NCBI RefSeq assembly: GCF_004349055.1
Contig: NZ_SMKX01000036.1
Location: forward strand, 1-64,000
DNA: 64,000 bases
DNA from: Kribbella antibiotica
Lineage (GTDB): Bacteria; Actinomycetota; Actinomycetes; Propionibacteriales; Kribbellaceae
Reading direction: 5' to 3'
Shown here: positions 35,480 through 45,724 of the stretch, in pieces
Numbering within the stretch: position 1 is the first letter of the stretch
Layout: each line of letters begins with the position of its first letter
The notes under the pieces: model-generated
Told to the model about the DNA's origin: nothing
Databases searched by the model: none
Seen by the model: the letters and a program-made list of their open reading frames with translations, nothing else
Made by a program: the position numbers and the translations under genes

Positions 35480-38400
35480 TTGCCCGCACCAAACAACACT
35501 GCCACACCTCGATCGAGGCGCCGGGCCGTTGCCGCCGTCGCCTCGATCGCCGCCCTGGGGATCAGTCTGTCCGGCCTGCCCCAGGCCTCGGCAACACCAA
35601 CCAAGCCCGTCACCACGCAGGCGGAGCAAACTGCTCTCCGGCGGGTGGTCACCCTGATTTCTGGCGACCGGGTCACCATCTACCTCGGCGGCAAGGCGAC
35701 CGTCGAGCCTGCCGCCGGCCGGCGCGGGATCGCTTTCAGCAGTTACCGCGTGAAAGACCACCTGTACGTCGTCCCGTCCGACGTCCAGCGGCAGGTGGCA
35801 AGCGGCCGGCTGGATCGGCGCTTGTTCGACGTGACCGGCCTGATCGAAGCCAAGTACGACGACGCCTCGACCAAGGCGATCCCACTGATCGTCACCTATG
35901 CAGGCAACGCGAAAACCCGAGCCGCGGCACCCGGTGCGACGCTGACCCGCCAGTTGCCGTCCGTCAACGGTGCGGCGCTCAGCATCGACAAGACCAAGGC
36001 CGCCACCTTCCTCAGGGGTGCGACCAACGCACGCTCGGCGACCGCGATCGAGAAGATCTGGCTGGACGGCCGGCGGAAGGTGCTGCTGGACCAGTCGGTG
36101 CCGCAGATCGGTGCGCCCGAGGCATGGAAGACCGGCTTCACCGGTAAGGGGGTCAAGGTCGCCGTACTGGACACCGGCATCGACGCGACGCACCCGGACC
36201 TCGCTCCGCAGGTCGCGGGTGCGAAGAACTTCACCCCCGAGCCGGACGGGGACCAGGTCGGTCACGGCACCCACGTGGCCTCGGCCATCGCCGGTACCGG
36301 CGCTGCTTCGGGCGGCAAGTACAAGGGTGTCGCTCCGGACGCCAAGCTGTATGACGGCAAGGTCTGTCAGGTGTTCGGGTGCCTTGAATCGGCCATGCTG
36401 GCCGGTATGGAGTGGGCCGCCAACGAGGTCAAGGCGACCGTCGTCAACTTCAGCATCGGCGGCGGGGACACCCCGGAGATCGATCCGCTCGAGGAGGCCG
36501 TGAACCGCCTGACCGCGCAGACCGGCACCCTGTTTGTCGTTGCCGCAGGCAACAGTGGACCGGCGGCCGGGACCATCGATTCACCCGGTAGCGCAGACGC
36601 AGCGCTGACCGTCGGGGCGGTCGACAAGCAGAACCAGTTGGCCGACTTCTCCAGCATCGGGCCGCGTGTCGGCGGCGGTGTGATCAAGCCGGATGTCACC
36701 GCACCTGGTGTCGACATCGTCGCTGCGCGCTCGAAGGACGCCGAGATCGGCGATCCGGTCGGCGACAAGTACCTGAGGCTCTCCGGTACGTCGATGGCGA
36801 CGCCGCACACCGTCGGTGAAGTCGCGATCCTGGCTCAGCAGCACCCGGACTGGAAGGCGACTGAGCTCAAGGCCGCGATCACGGGTTCGGCCAAGCCCGC
36901 GCCCGGACAAACGACGTACCAGCAGGGCGCCGGCCGGATCGATGTCGCCAAGGCGATCAAGCAGACCGTCATCAGCGACCCGGGCAACCTCTCGTTCGGT
37001 ACGACGGCCTGGCCGCACAACGACGATACGCCGGTCACCAAGACCCTGACCTATCGCAACCTGGGCGACCAGCCCGTCACGCTCAACCTGGCAACGACTC
37101 TGAACGACCCAGCCGGTACGGCGGCCCCAGCCGGCGCACTCACGTTGAGCGCGAACACCCTGACGATCCCGGCCGGTGGGTCGGCATCGGTGCAGGCGAC
37201 CTCGAACACCAAGCACAACGGGCCGGACGGGCTGTACTCGGGCCGCGTCGTCGCCACCGCAGGCGCCGCGTCCATCGGCACGGGGATCGCCGTCGACAAG
37301 GAGGTCGAGAGCTACAACCTGAAGGTCCGTACGACCGGTCCCGACGGTCAGCCGACGCAGCCGTTCATCGTCGTCTACGGGTTCGACAACGACTTCTTCG
37401 GCTTCTTCGGGTCCGACGAGGACGAGATGACCCTCCGCCTGCCCAAGAGCGGCTATCTGCTTCAGACGTACCTGACCATTCCGGACCCGAGCGATCCGGA
37501 GAATCCGAACAAGGGGTCGTTCTACGGGGTCGTGCAGCCGAACCTGCAGCTCACCGCCGACAGCAGTACGGATCTCGACGCCCGAGTGGCCAAGCGGGTC
37601 ACCGTGACGGTGCCGAAGGCCGGAGCGAAGGTCGCGTCGGGCACGATCGGCTTCGCCCGGACCGGTGCCGCCGGCGTCGGGCAGTCGGATGCGCTGCTGT
37701 TCGATTTCGACAATGTGTTCACCGGCCAGATCGGACCGGCGCTGCCGCCCGCCGAGATGACCGGGTTCGTGTCCACCCAGTGGGGTGAGCCGGGGACGGA
37801 CGAGCGGTACATGTTCACCAACTCGCCGTACCTGTATGCGACGAACGACGAGACCCCGGGGACTTACCCGAACGGCTTCACCCGCCATGTGCAGGACAGG
37901 CAGCTCGCCGAGGTGACGCAGCAGGTCAACGCCGCAAGCGATCGTGAGGTCGAGCGGGTCGTGTTCGGTGGGAGTGGCTGGTCGATCGTGATCAACTACA
38001 ACCAGCCGATCTCGACGAAACTGCTGGCCGATCCCGGTCCGGACAAGTGGTACACCGAGCTCAACGAGGTGGTGCCGGACCCGGATCCGGCCCAGTTCCC
38101 GGAGGTGATCACCGGGCTGACCGGTCCGGAGCACACCTACCGGGCCGGGCAGAAATACCGGGAGCGGTTCAACGCGGCCGTCTTCACGCCGGCCCCGGTG
38201 TCCGCCGTACGGGCTGGGGACAAGCTGACGCTGCTCGTCGACAGCTTGTCGGACGCAGACGGCAATCGCGGCTTCACCAAGACGGACAGTGAGTCGAGCA
38301 CGCTGGTGCGCAACGGCAAGGTGGTCGCCGAGTCCCCGAACTTCGGTGACATTGCGGCGACGGAACTGCCGGCCGGCGAGGCGAAGTACACGTTCCGGTC

Positions 38401-38782
38401 GTCGATGACGCGGCAGACCTACGCGGCGTTCAGTACGAAGACGGAGCTCAGCTGGACGTTCTCGTCAGCGGCGGCCGAGACTTTGCCGCCGATGATCGGG
38501 GTGAGTTACCAGCCGAAGGTCAACCGGGACAACGTGGCCGAACGCAAACCCGTGTCCGTGCTGCCGTTCACGGTCGATAGGGGAGCCAAGAAGGTTGAGC
38601 TCCAGGTCTCCGGAGACGGCGGTAAGACCTGGCACCGGGCGTCAGTCACGCGGTCCGGCAGTTCGTACCGGGCGTTCTTCGTCACTCCGAAGAACGCCAC
38701 GACGATCTCGCTGAAAACACACGTTGTCGACGCCGCGGGGAACACGACCGACCTGACGACGATTGGTGCGTACCTACAGTAA
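35480..38782 (+). CDS. Secreted S8 subtilisin-like protease 2 of 6
   Basis: A 1,100-residue protein. The TTG at 35480 is chosen because GGGGAGGGACTCATC, then start and PAPNN match the leaders of copies 1 and 3; a GTG at 35450 is less likely. Signal peptide RRAVAAVASIAALGISLSG…ASA. Triad Asp231 (AVLDTGID), His262 (GHGTHVASA) and Ser438 (SGTSMATPHT), with AAGNSGPAAG as the oxyanion segment. The C-terminal beta-rich region contains a FFGFFGSDED insert not seen in copy 1. The closest sibling is copy 3. The 49-base gap after copy 1 carries the motif CAGGGTGTG and no terminator, so read-through from copy 1 is possible. Confidence 0.92.
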   Translation: MPAPNNTATPRSRRRAVAAVASIAALGISLSGLPQASATPTKPVTTQAEQTALRRVVTLISGDRVTIYLGGKATVEPAAGRRGIAFSSYRVKDHLYVVPSDVQRQVASGRLDRRLFDVTGLIEAKYDDASTKAIPLIVTYAGNAKTRAAAPGATLTRQLPSVNGAALSIDKTKAATFLRGATNARSATAIEKIWLDGRRKVLLDQSVPQIGAPEAWKTGFTGKGVKVAVLDTGIDATHPDLAPQVAGAKNFTPEPDGDQVGHGTHVASAIAGTGAASGGKYKGVAPDAKLYDGKVCQVFGCLESAMLAGMEWAANEVKATVVNFSIGGGDTPEIDPLEEAVNRLTAQTGTLFVVAAGNSGPAAGTIDSPGSADAALTVGAVDKQNQLADFSSIGPRVGGGVIKPDVTAPGVDIVAARSKDAEIGDPVGDKYLRLSGTSMATPHTVGEVAILAQQHPDWKATELKAAITGSAKPAPGQTTYQQGAGRIDVAKAIKQTVISDPGNLSFGTTAWPHNDDTPVTKTLTYRNLGDQPVTLNLATTLNDPAGTAAPAGALTLSANTLTIPAGGSASVQATSNTKHNGPDGLYSGRVVATAGAASIGTGIAVDKEVESYNLKVRTTGPDGQPTQPFIVVYGFDNDFFGFFGSDEDEMTLRLPKSGYLLQTYLTIPDPSDPENPNKGSFYGVVQPNLQLTADSSTDLDARVAKRVTVTVPKAGAKVASGTIGFARTGAAGVGQSDALLFDFDNVFTGQIGPALPPAEMTGFVSTQWGEPGTDERYMFTNSPYLYATNDETPGTYPNGFTRHVQDRQLAEVTQQVNAASDREVERVVFGGSGWSIVINYNQPISTKLLADPGPDKWYTELNEVVPDPDPAQFPEVITGLTGPEHTYRAGQKYRERFNAAVFTPAPVSAVRAGDKLTLLVDSLSDADGNRGFTKTDSESSTLVRNGKVVAESPNFGDIAATELPAGEAKYTFRSSMTRQTYAAFSTKTELSWTFSSAAAETLPPMIGVSYQPKVNRDNVAERKPVSVLPFTVDRGAKKVELQVSGDGGKTWHRASVTRSGSSYRAFFVTPKNATTISLKTHVVDAAGNTTDLTTIGAYLQ
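35510..35549 (+). promoter_or_regulatory. Stem-loop in the signal-peptide codons of S8 protease 2
   Basis: A perfect 11-bp stem, CGATCGAGGCG (35510-35520) with CGCCTCGATCG (35539-35549), 30 nt after the start codon, enclosing an 18-base loop. Confidence 0.55.
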
Positions 38783-38940
38783 ACGGTCGGTCACTCTCGT
38801 TGCAGCTTCCTGCCAATGCAGGAGGTTCATGCAACCGCCGGGCAGGGTGTGGACATCTAACGGTGAGTGGTCCGTCGGCGCCGCTGTGTGAGGCACGTCG
38901 ACGGGCCATGTGAGGACAACCAAATCGGGAGGGACTCATC

Positions 38941-41900
38941 GTGCCCGCACCAAACAACACTGCGACCCCACGATCGAGGCGTATCGGCGTTGCCGCCGTC
39001 GCCTCGATCGCTGCCCTGGGAATCGGCCTTTCAGGCCTCAGCCAGGCATCAGCAGCCCAACTCAGACCGACCGGTCTCGAAGCCAAAGCCCAGTCCAAGA
39101 AGGCCGAGCAGGCCGCCGTGAAGGTCACCTTGGTGACCGGGGATCGGGTCACCCTGCACGGCAACGGCAAGGCGACCGTCGAGCCCGGCGAAGGCCGGCG
39201 CGGGATCGCCTTCAGCTCCTACAAGGTCAAGGACCACCTGTACGTCGTACCGTCCGACGTCCGGCAGCGGCTTGCGAGCGGACGCCTGGACCGGCGCCTG
39301 TTCGACGTGACGGGCCTGATCAAGGCGAAGTACGACGACAAGTCGACCAAGTCGATCCCCGTGATCGTCACCTATGCCGGGAACGCGAAGACGCGCTCGG
39401 CCGCACCTGGTACGACGGTGACCCGCCAGCTGCCGGTCGTCAACGGTGCGGCGCTGAGCGTCGACAAGAGCAAGGCGGCCGCCTTCCTGACCGGCGCCAC
39501 CGGTGCCCGGTCGGCGACTGCGATCGAGAAGATCTGGCTGGACGGCAAGCGCGAGCTCTCGCTCGACAAGTCGGTCCCGCAGATCGGTGCCCCGATCGCC
39601 TGGCAGGCTGGTTACACCGGTAAGGGCATCAAGGTCGCCGTACTGGATTCGGGCGTTGATGCAACGCATCCTGACCTCGCTCCGCAGGTTGCGGGCGCGA
39701 AGAACTTCACCTCCGAGCCGGACGGTGACTTCGTCGGGCACGGTACTCACGTCGCCTCGACCATCGCCGGAACGGGCGCTGCTTCGGGCGGTAAGTACAA
39801 GGGTGTTGCCCCGGACGCCAAGCTGTACGACGGCAAGGTCTGCGGGCTGAACGAGTGCACCGAGTCGGGCATCGTGGCCGGCATGGAGTGGGCCGCCAAC
39901 GAGGTCAAGGCGACCGTCGCGAACATCAGCCTCGGCGGCACCGACACCCCGGAGATCGATCCGCTCGAAGAGGCGGTCAACCGGCTGACGGCAGCCACCG
40001 GAACGCTGTTTGTGATTGCCGCAGGCAACGAAGGTCCCGGGGCCGGTTCGGTCGCTTCGCCGGGTAGCGCGGATGCCGCGCTGACCGTCGGTGCCGTCGA
40101 CAAGCAGGACAAGCTGGCCGACTTCTCCAGCATCGGCCCACGCGTCGGTGACGGCGCGGTCAAGCCGGACGTCACCGCGCCTGGTGTCGACATCGTCGCC
40201 GCGCGCTCGAAGGACGGCGTGATCGGCACCCCGGTCGGCGACAAGTACCTGAACCTCTCCGGTACGTCGATGGCCACGCCGCACACCGTTGGCGCGGTCG
40301 CGATCCTGGCCCAGGTGCATCCGAACTGGAAGGCTCCCGAGCTCAAGGCCGCGATCACCGGCTCCGCGAAGACGGCCGCCGACCAGTCGACGTTCCAGCA
40401 GGGGACCGGCCGGATCGATGTTGCCAAGGCGATCAAGCAGACCGTGGTCAGCGACCCGGGCAACCTCTCGTTCGGGACTGCGGTCTGGCCGCACAACGAC
40501 GATGCACCGGTCACCAAGACACTGACCTATCGCAACCTGGGCGACCAGCCTGTCACGCTGAACCTGGTGGCGACGCTGACCGATCCAGCCGGTACGGCGG
40601 CCCCGGCCGGCTCACTGAAGTTGAGCGCGAACACGCTCACCGTCCCAGCGGGTGGATCAGCTTCGGTTCAGGCGACCTCGGACACCAAGCACAACGGACC
40701 GGACGGCGCGTACTCCGGCCGGGTCATCGCCACCGCGGGTAACGCCTCAGTGGTCACCGGCATCGGCGTCGACAAGGAGCTCGAGAGCTACAACCTGACC
40801 GTGAAGACGACCGGACCGGATGGCAAGCCGGCGCCGCCGTTCGCCCTGCTCTACGGTCTCGACGAACACCTGTTCACCTTCATCGGTTCGGAGAACGGGA
40901 ACGAGGTCACTGTGCGGCTGCCCAAGGGTGGCTACAGCCTCGAGTCCAGCCAGTTCGTCCCGGACCCGAACGACCCGGACAAGGGCGGCTTCTACGAGGT
41001 CGTGCAGCCGGCGCTGCAGCTCACCAAGGACACCACCACCGACCTCGACGCCCGCCTCGCCAAGCCGGTCAAGGTGACGATCCCGAACACCGAGGCTTCG
41101 CTCGCGGTCGGCTCACTCGGTTACCAGCGGACCAGGAACGACGGCCGGGGGTCGCTGAGCTCGTCGGCGCTCCTGTTCGACTTCGACAACGTGAACACGG
41201 CGCAGATCGGTCCGGCCGTGGCACCGGACAAGTTGACCGGCTTCGTGGCATCGCAGTGGGCCAAGCGGAACGCCGACAACCGGCTCGACAACTCGCCGTA
41301 CCTGTACGCCCAGAGCAACGGCACCCCCGGCGTCTTCCCGACCGGGTTGATCCGGAACGTGAAGGCGAAGGACCTCGCCGAGGTCACCCAGCAGATCAAC
41401 GCCACCAGCGACCGGAAGGTCGAGCGAGTCGTGTTCGGCTCGGTCGGTGGCTGGGCGGTCAACGTCAACTACGACCAGCCGGCGTCGACGAAGCTGCTGG
41501 TCGATGCCAAGCCGAACGGCTGGAGCACTGAGTACAGCGAGATCGAGCCGAGCTCGGACCCGGAGTGGCCGTTCCCGGACACCATCACCAGGTTCGGGTC
41601 GCCGTTCACGGAGTACTCAGCCGGAAAGAAGTACCACCAGCGGCTCAACGCAGCAGTCTTCAGTGCTGCGCCGGACTACTCGTCCCGGATCGGCAACGAA
41701 CTGCTGGTGCTCGCCGCGCTGACGGATGCGGACGGCGACCTGGGTGGTTCCCTGGCGGACACGCAGTCGAGCAAGCTGCTGCGTGACGGCAAGGTGATCG
41801 CGGAGGAGGCCTTCTTCGGCGGGATCTTCGTCGAGAGCCTGCCGGCCGAGAAGGCGAAGTACACGCTCCAGTCGTCGCTGACCCGGCAGTCGTACTCGGC

Positions 41901-42288
41901 CTTCAGCACAAAGATCGACCTGAGCTGGACGTTCACCTCGGGAAACACCGCCAATGAGGAGTTCCTGCCGTTGATCGGAGTCAGCTACCAACCGAAGGTC
42001 GACCAGCACAACGTGGCCGACCGCAAGCCGGTCACCGTGCTGCCGTTCAAGCTGGCTGCCCAGGCGAACAAGGCGCTGCCGGCGGTCAAGAAGGTCGAAC
42101 TGCAGGTCTCCGGCGACGACGGCAAGACCTGGCACAAGGCCGCGGTCGTCCCGGCCGGTCACGGGTCCTACAAGGCGATCTTCGCCACCCCGAAGGGTGC
42201 CAAGACGATCTCCCTGAAGGCCCACGTAGTAGATGCCCAGGGCAACGTTGCCGATCAGACCACGATCGGTGCCTATCCGTTGCGTTAG
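38941..42288 (+). CDS. Secreted S8 subtilisin-like protease 3 of 6
   Basis: The longest copy, 1,115 residues, from GTG 38941 after GGGAGGGA. Signal peptide RIGVAAVASIAALGIGLSG…ASA, then an extra Lys-rich spacer (EAKAQSKKAEQAAVK) before VTLVTGDRV. Triad Asp236 (AVLDSGVD), His267 (GHGTHVAST), Ser443 (SGTSMATPHT); AAGNEGPGAG carries the oxyanion Asn. The C-terminal domain continues to DQTTIGAYPLR, the shared terminal motif of copies 1-3 (TIGAY). The Cys pair here is KVCGLNECTES. The 158-base upstream gap is the longest between array members and holds CAGGGTGTG 90 bases before the start. Confidence 0.92.
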   Translation: MPAPNNTATPRSRRIGVAAVASIAALGIGLSGLSQASAAQLRPTGLEAKAQSKKAEQAAVKVTLVTGDRVTLHGNGKATVEPGEGRRGIAFSSYKVKDHLYVVPSDVRQRLASGRLDRRLFDVTGLIKAKYDDKSTKSIPVIVTYAGNAKTRSAAPGTTVTRQLPVVNGAALSVDKSKAAAFLTGATGARSATAIEKIWLDGKRELSLDKSVPQIGAPIAWQAGYTGKGIKVAVLDSGVDATHPDLAPQVAGAKNFTSEPDGDFVGHGTHVASTIAGTGAASGGKYKGVAPDAKLYDGKVCGLNECTESGIVAGMEWAANEVKATVANISLGGTDTPEIDPLEEAVNRLTAATGTLFVIAAGNEGPGAGSVASPGSADAALTVGAVDKQDKLADFSSIGPRVGDGAVKPDVTAPGVDIVAARSKDGVIGTPVGDKYLNLSGTSMATPHTVGAVAILAQVHPNWKAPELKAAITGSAKTAADQSTFQQGTGRIDVAKAIKQTVVSDPGNLSFGTAVWPHNDDAPVTKTLTYRNLGDQPVTLNLVATLTDPAGTAAPAGSLKLSANTLTVPAGGSASVQATSDTKHNGPDGAYSGRVIATAGNASVVTGIGVDKELESYNLTVKTTGPDGKPAPPFALLYGLDEHLFTFIGSENGNEVTVRLPKGGYSLESSQFVPDPNDPDKGGFYEVVQPALQLTKDTTTDLDARLAKPVKVTIPNTEASLAVGSLGYQRTRNDGRGSLSSSALLFDFDNVNTAQIGPAVAPDKLTGFVASQWAKRNADNRLDNSPYLYAQSNGTPGVFPTGLIRNVKAKDLAEVTQQINATSDRKVERVVFGSVGGWAVNVNYDQPASTKLLVDAKPNGWSTEYSEIEPSSDPEWPFPDTITRFGSPFTEYSAGKKYHQRLNAAVFSAAPDYSSRIGNELLVLAALTDADGDLGGSLADTQSSKLLRDGKVIAEEAFFGGIFVESLPAEKAKYTLQSSLTRQSYSAFSTKIDLSWTFTSGNTANEEFLPLIGVSYQPKVDQHNVADRKPVTVLPFKLAAQANKALPAVKKVELQVSGDDGKTWHKAAVVPAGHGSYKAIFATPKGAKTISLKAHVVDAQGNVADQTTIGAYPLR
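38971..39010 (+). promoter_or_regulatory. Stem-loop in the signal-peptide codons of S8 protease 3
   Basis: A perfect 11-bp stem, CGATCGAGGCG (38971-38981) with CGCCTCGATCG (39000-39010), 30 nt after the start codon, the same stem as in copy 2 although the loop sequence differs. Confidence 0.55.
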
Positions 42289-42357
42289 GAAATTGAGACG
42301 AACCTTGGCCGGTATCGCGTCGTCTCAGGGTGTGACGGTCTGAACTGGGGAGATGCG

Positions 42358-45300
42358 ATGACGGGGAAACGTTGGGTTCTGGCGAGTGCCGCGGTCGGGG
42401 TGACCGCGGCGCTCGTCGCCGTTGCAGCGGTGGGTGGCGGGGGCGCCCAGGCTGTGGTGCCGGAGCGGGTGGACCGGCCGGTTCGGCCGATGCCGGACCG
42501 GGTGATCACGCTGATCACGGGGGACCGCGTCGTACTGCGCGGCGGGGATCAGCGCAACGTCACGGTGCGGGGGCGTGCGGGGGCGATGTTCCGGATCGGG
42601 CGGGAGAACGGGCGGTTGACCGTTCTCCCGCTGGATGTGGCGTCGGCGGTGGCCAAGGGGCGGGTGGACCGGCGGTTGTTCGACATCACCGGGCTGCTGG
42701 AGATGCAGTACGACGACGCGCACACTTCGGCGATCCCGGTGCTCGTGCCCGCGGTGGGTCCGCGGGCACGGAAGGCATTGGTGGGGGCGAGTTTCGGGCC
42801 TGAGCTCGGGGGATCGGGGCTGGCCGCTGCCAAGGTCGACAAGGCTTCGGCAGCAGCGTTCTTCACGGGGATGAACCGGACGCGATCAGCCGGCGGGACG
42901 ATCTGGCTGGATGCGAAACGACGGACCCAACTCGACCGCAGCGTGCCGCAGATCGGCGTACCGGCGGCGTGGAAGGCGGGCCTCACCGGCAAGGGGGTGC
43001 CGGTGGCGATCCTGGACAGCGGGATCGATGCGACGCACCCGGACTTCAAGGGCCAGATCGTGGCCGGCAAGAACTTTACGGCCGAGCCCGCGGGGGATGG
43101 GCTCGGGCACGGGACGCACGTTGCGTCGACTGTTGCCGGGACGGGGGCCGCGTCGAAGGGCAAGTACAAGGGGGTTGCACCCGGTGCGCGGTTGATCGAC
43201 GGCAAGATCTGTGATGCCGAAGGGTTCTGCACGGACTCGAACATCCTGGCCGGGATGGAGTGGGCAGCGGTGCAGCAGAAGGCGCGCGTGATCAACATGA
43301 GCCTCGGCATCACGGACGAGCCGGGCGTGGATCCGATCGAGGCGGCCGTGAACCGGCTGACGGCACAGACCGGCGCGCTCTTTGTCGTTGCTGCAGGCAA
43401 TGAAGGCCCGGATGCACGGACCGTCCGCTCACCCGGTTCGGCGGCGGCCGCGCTGACCGTTGGTGCGGTCGACAAGCAGAACGTGCTGGCCGGTTTCAGC
43501 AGCCGGGGGCCGCTGCTGGAAGGATCCGCGATCAAGCCCGATGTCACCGCACCTGGGGTGGACATCGTTGCTGCCAAGGCGAAGAACGCGCAGATCGGTG
43601 ATCCGGTCGGCAAGGACTACCTGCAGCTGAGCGGTACGTCGATGGCGACGCCGCATGTTGCCGGTGCGGCGGCGATTCTCGCCCAGCAACACCCGAAGTG
43701 GAAGGCTGCCGAGCTCAAGGCTGTGCTGATGGCGACGGCTCACCAGCAGGCCGGTCCGACGGTGTTCGAGCAAGGCTCCGGCCGGATCGATGTTGCCCGG
43801 GCGATCGCCGACTCGGTGGTCTCGGTCCCGGGCAGCATCGGCTTCGGTACGGCGCTGTGGCCGCACACCGATGACAAGCCGATCGCGAAGAAGCTCACCT
43901 ACCGCAACCTCGGCACCAATCCGATCACGCTGTCGCTGCAGGCCAGCTCGACTCCGGCCGGTGCATTCAAGCTCAGCGCCAAGAGGCTCACCGTCCCAGC
44001 CGGCGGCACTGCAGCCGTCACGGTCACTTCCGATACCCGTCACTCCGGTCCCGACGGCCTGTACTCAGGTCGTGTTGTCGCCACTGCGCCAGGTGTCAGC
44101 GTCGGGACGCCGCTGGCGGTCGAGAAGGAGATCGAGAGCTACGACGTCACAGTCCGGCACCTCCTGCTCGATGGCAACGGCACCGAGCGGAACTTCACCC
44201 GGATCTTCTCGCTCGACGAGGAGAAGATCATCGAGGTGCCGACCGATGCGAACGGCGTCGCGAAGCTGCGGATCCCGCGCGGCCGCTATCTCGTCGAAGG
44301 TCTGCTCGGCGACACCAGCGATCGCCTCTATCAGTTGGTCTGGCCGAACCTGAACGTCAACCGCGCGCTCACCCTCGCTGTCGATGCTCGCCAGGCCAAG
44401 CCGGCCGCCTTCACGATGCCGCGCAAGAACACCGCACTGGCCCAGGCGCAGTTCACCTACAACTGGACCGGCAAGAAGCATTTCTGGGACGGCAACATCT
44501 CCACCGCGAACCTGGACAAGCTGTACGTCGGTTCGATCGGGGCACCGCTCGACGGTTTCACCGCCACGATCAGCGCGCGGTTCGTGGTCCAGCGCAAGGC
44601 CGGTGACTACCGCAATGCGCCGTACGACTACAACCTGGTGCAGTCGCGGAAGGGCACCTACTTCACCGGCTACCGGCGGGTCGTCCGGGAGAGCGAGCTG
44701 GGCCAGATCAAGTCGCGGTACACGGCCGATGTCGCTGGACGCATCGTGTACGACGAGCGGTTCGGCTGGCTGCCGGGTGCTGGCGGCAGCACGGCGAGTA
44801 TCCCGATCGAGTACACCGCTCCCGCTGTTGCGACGCACTTCGTCGAGGCGCGGGACAGCGGTGGGGGAATCTCTTGGGACGGGAACGTCAGTTACCTGCA
44901 TCGTGAGGCCGGGGACGACGATGACCTGTGGTCGCTCACTTCGACGGGCCCGATCGCGAACCCGGGGCAGCAGCGCTCCGAGCGCTGGGGCGCCTCGGTC
45001 GTCAACGCCGGGCTCGACGGTGGTGACGGCAGCCACCGGACCGGGAACGAGCTGATGCTGTTCGCGTTCCCGCTCACCGATGCCGATGGTCATCCCGGGA
45101 CCGGACTGACTGGTTCCGAGGAAGAGTCGACCAAGCTGTACCGCGACGGAAAGCTGATCGCGTCCGAGTCGGTAGCCGGACAGATCTATCTGGAGAACGC
45201 ACCGGCCGAGAAGTCGAGGTACCGGCTGGAGATGTCGATGCGGCGCGACCGGCTGCAGCTGGCCAACCAGGTCAACCATGTGTGGACCTTCAGCTCGCAG

Positions 45301-45645
45301 GACACCGGCGGCGCCAAGGTGGTGCTGCCCTTGCGAGACGTGCATTTCAAGCCGGTGGTGGATGCGCTGAACTCGGTGCCGCGGACGACGGTGACCAAGC
45401 TGCCGTTCACGGTGGTCAACCAGCCTGGTGCAACGCCGGCCCCGATCGAGTCGGTGGCCGTCGAGTTCTCCGGTGATGCGGGCAAGACGTGGCGGCGGGC
45501 GATCGTCGTACCGGGGGTCGACGGTCAGTACACGGCGGTCTTCCGGACGCCGGCCGGCAAGGTCGTCTCGCTGCGGTCGACGGTCAAGGACCGGGACGGC
45601 GGAACGGCGACGCAGACGGTCATCAACGCTTATCGGATTCGATGA
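42358..45645 (+). CDS. Secreted S8 subtilisin-like protease 4 of 6 (divergent member)
   Basis: A 1,095-residue protein, the most divergent copy. ATG 42358 follows GGGGAGATGCG. Signal peptide GKRWVLASAAVGVTAALVAVAAVGGGG…QA. The propeptide domain starts at RVITLITGDRVVLRGG. Triad Asp220 (AILDSGID), His251 (GHGTHVAST), Ser428 (SGTSMATPHV, the only copy with V rather than T after PH). The Cys pair is KICDAEGFCTDS (one extra residue). The C-terminal part is beta-rich with Trp-rich segments (FTYNWTGKKHFWDGN) absent from the others, so substrate preference probably differs. It ends NAYRIR, like copies 5-6, while its position links the two subgroups. Confidence 0.92.
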   Translation: MTGKRWVLASAAVGVTAALVAVAAVGGGGAQAVVPERVDRPVRPMPDRVITLITGDRVVLRGGDQRNVTVRGRAGAMFRIGRENGRLTVLPLDVASAVAKGRVDRRLFDITGLLEMQYDDAHTSAIPVLVPAVGPRARKALVGASFGPELGGSGLAAAKVDKASAAAFFTGMNRTRSAGGTIWLDAKRRTQLDRSVPQIGVPAAWKAGLTGKGVPVAILDSGIDATHPDFKGQIVAGKNFTAEPAGDGLGHGTHVASTVAGTGAASKGKYKGVAPGARLIDGKICDAEGFCTDSNILAGMEWAAVQQKARVINMSLGITDEPGVDPIEAAVNRLTAQTGALFVVAAGNEGPDARTVRSPGSAAAALTVGAVDKQNVLAGFSSRGPLLEGSAIKPDVTAPGVDIVAAKAKNAQIGDPVGKDYLQLSGTSMATPHVAGAAAILAQQHPKWKAAELKAVLMATAHQQAGPTVFEQGSGRIDVARAIADSVVSVPGSIGFGTALWPHTDDKPIAKKLTYRNLGTNPITLSLQASSTPAGAFKLSAKRLTVPAGGTAAVTVTSDTRHSGPDGLYSGRVVATAPGVSVGTPLAVEKEIESYDVTVRHLLLDGNGTERNFTRIFSLDEEKIIEVPTDANGVAKLRIPRGRYLVEGLLGDTSDRLYQLVWPNLNVNRALTLAVDARQAKPAAFTMPRKNTALAQAQFTYNWTGKKHFWDGNISTANLDKLYVGSIGAPLDGFTATISARFVVQRKAGDYRNAPYDYNLVQSRKGTYFTGYRRVVRESELGQIKSRYTADVAGRIVYDERFGWLPGAGGSTASIPIEYTAPAVATHFVEARDSGGGISWDGNVSYLHREAGDDDDLWSLTSTGPIANPGQQRSERWGASVVNAGLDGGDGSHRTGNELMLFAFPLTDADGHPGTGLTGSEEESTKLYRDGKLIASESVAGQIYLENAPAEKSRYRLEMSMRRDRLQLANQVNHVWTFSSQDTGGAKVVLPLRDVHFKPVVDALNSVPRTTVTKLPFTVVNQPGATPAPIESVAVEFSGDAGKTWRRAIVVPGVDGQYTAVFRTPAGKVVSLRSTVKDRDGGTATQTVINAYRIR
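42382..42416 (+). promoter_or_regulatory. Stem-loop in the signal-peptide codons of S8 protease 4
   Basis: GCCGCGGTC (42388-42396) pairs perfectly with GACCGCGGC (42402-42410) over a GGGGT loop, and the stem continues outward to 15 pairs, two of them G·T (42382-42396 with 42402-42416). It starts 24 nt after the start codon; its sequence is unrelated to the stems in copies 1-3. Confidence 0.55.
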
Positions 45646-45724
45646 GAACTGAATAGGGCCGTCGGTGGATCCCCTGGTGTGGTGCTGTGCGTAGTTGATG
45701 CAGCCGAACCTGGGAGGATCCGCC

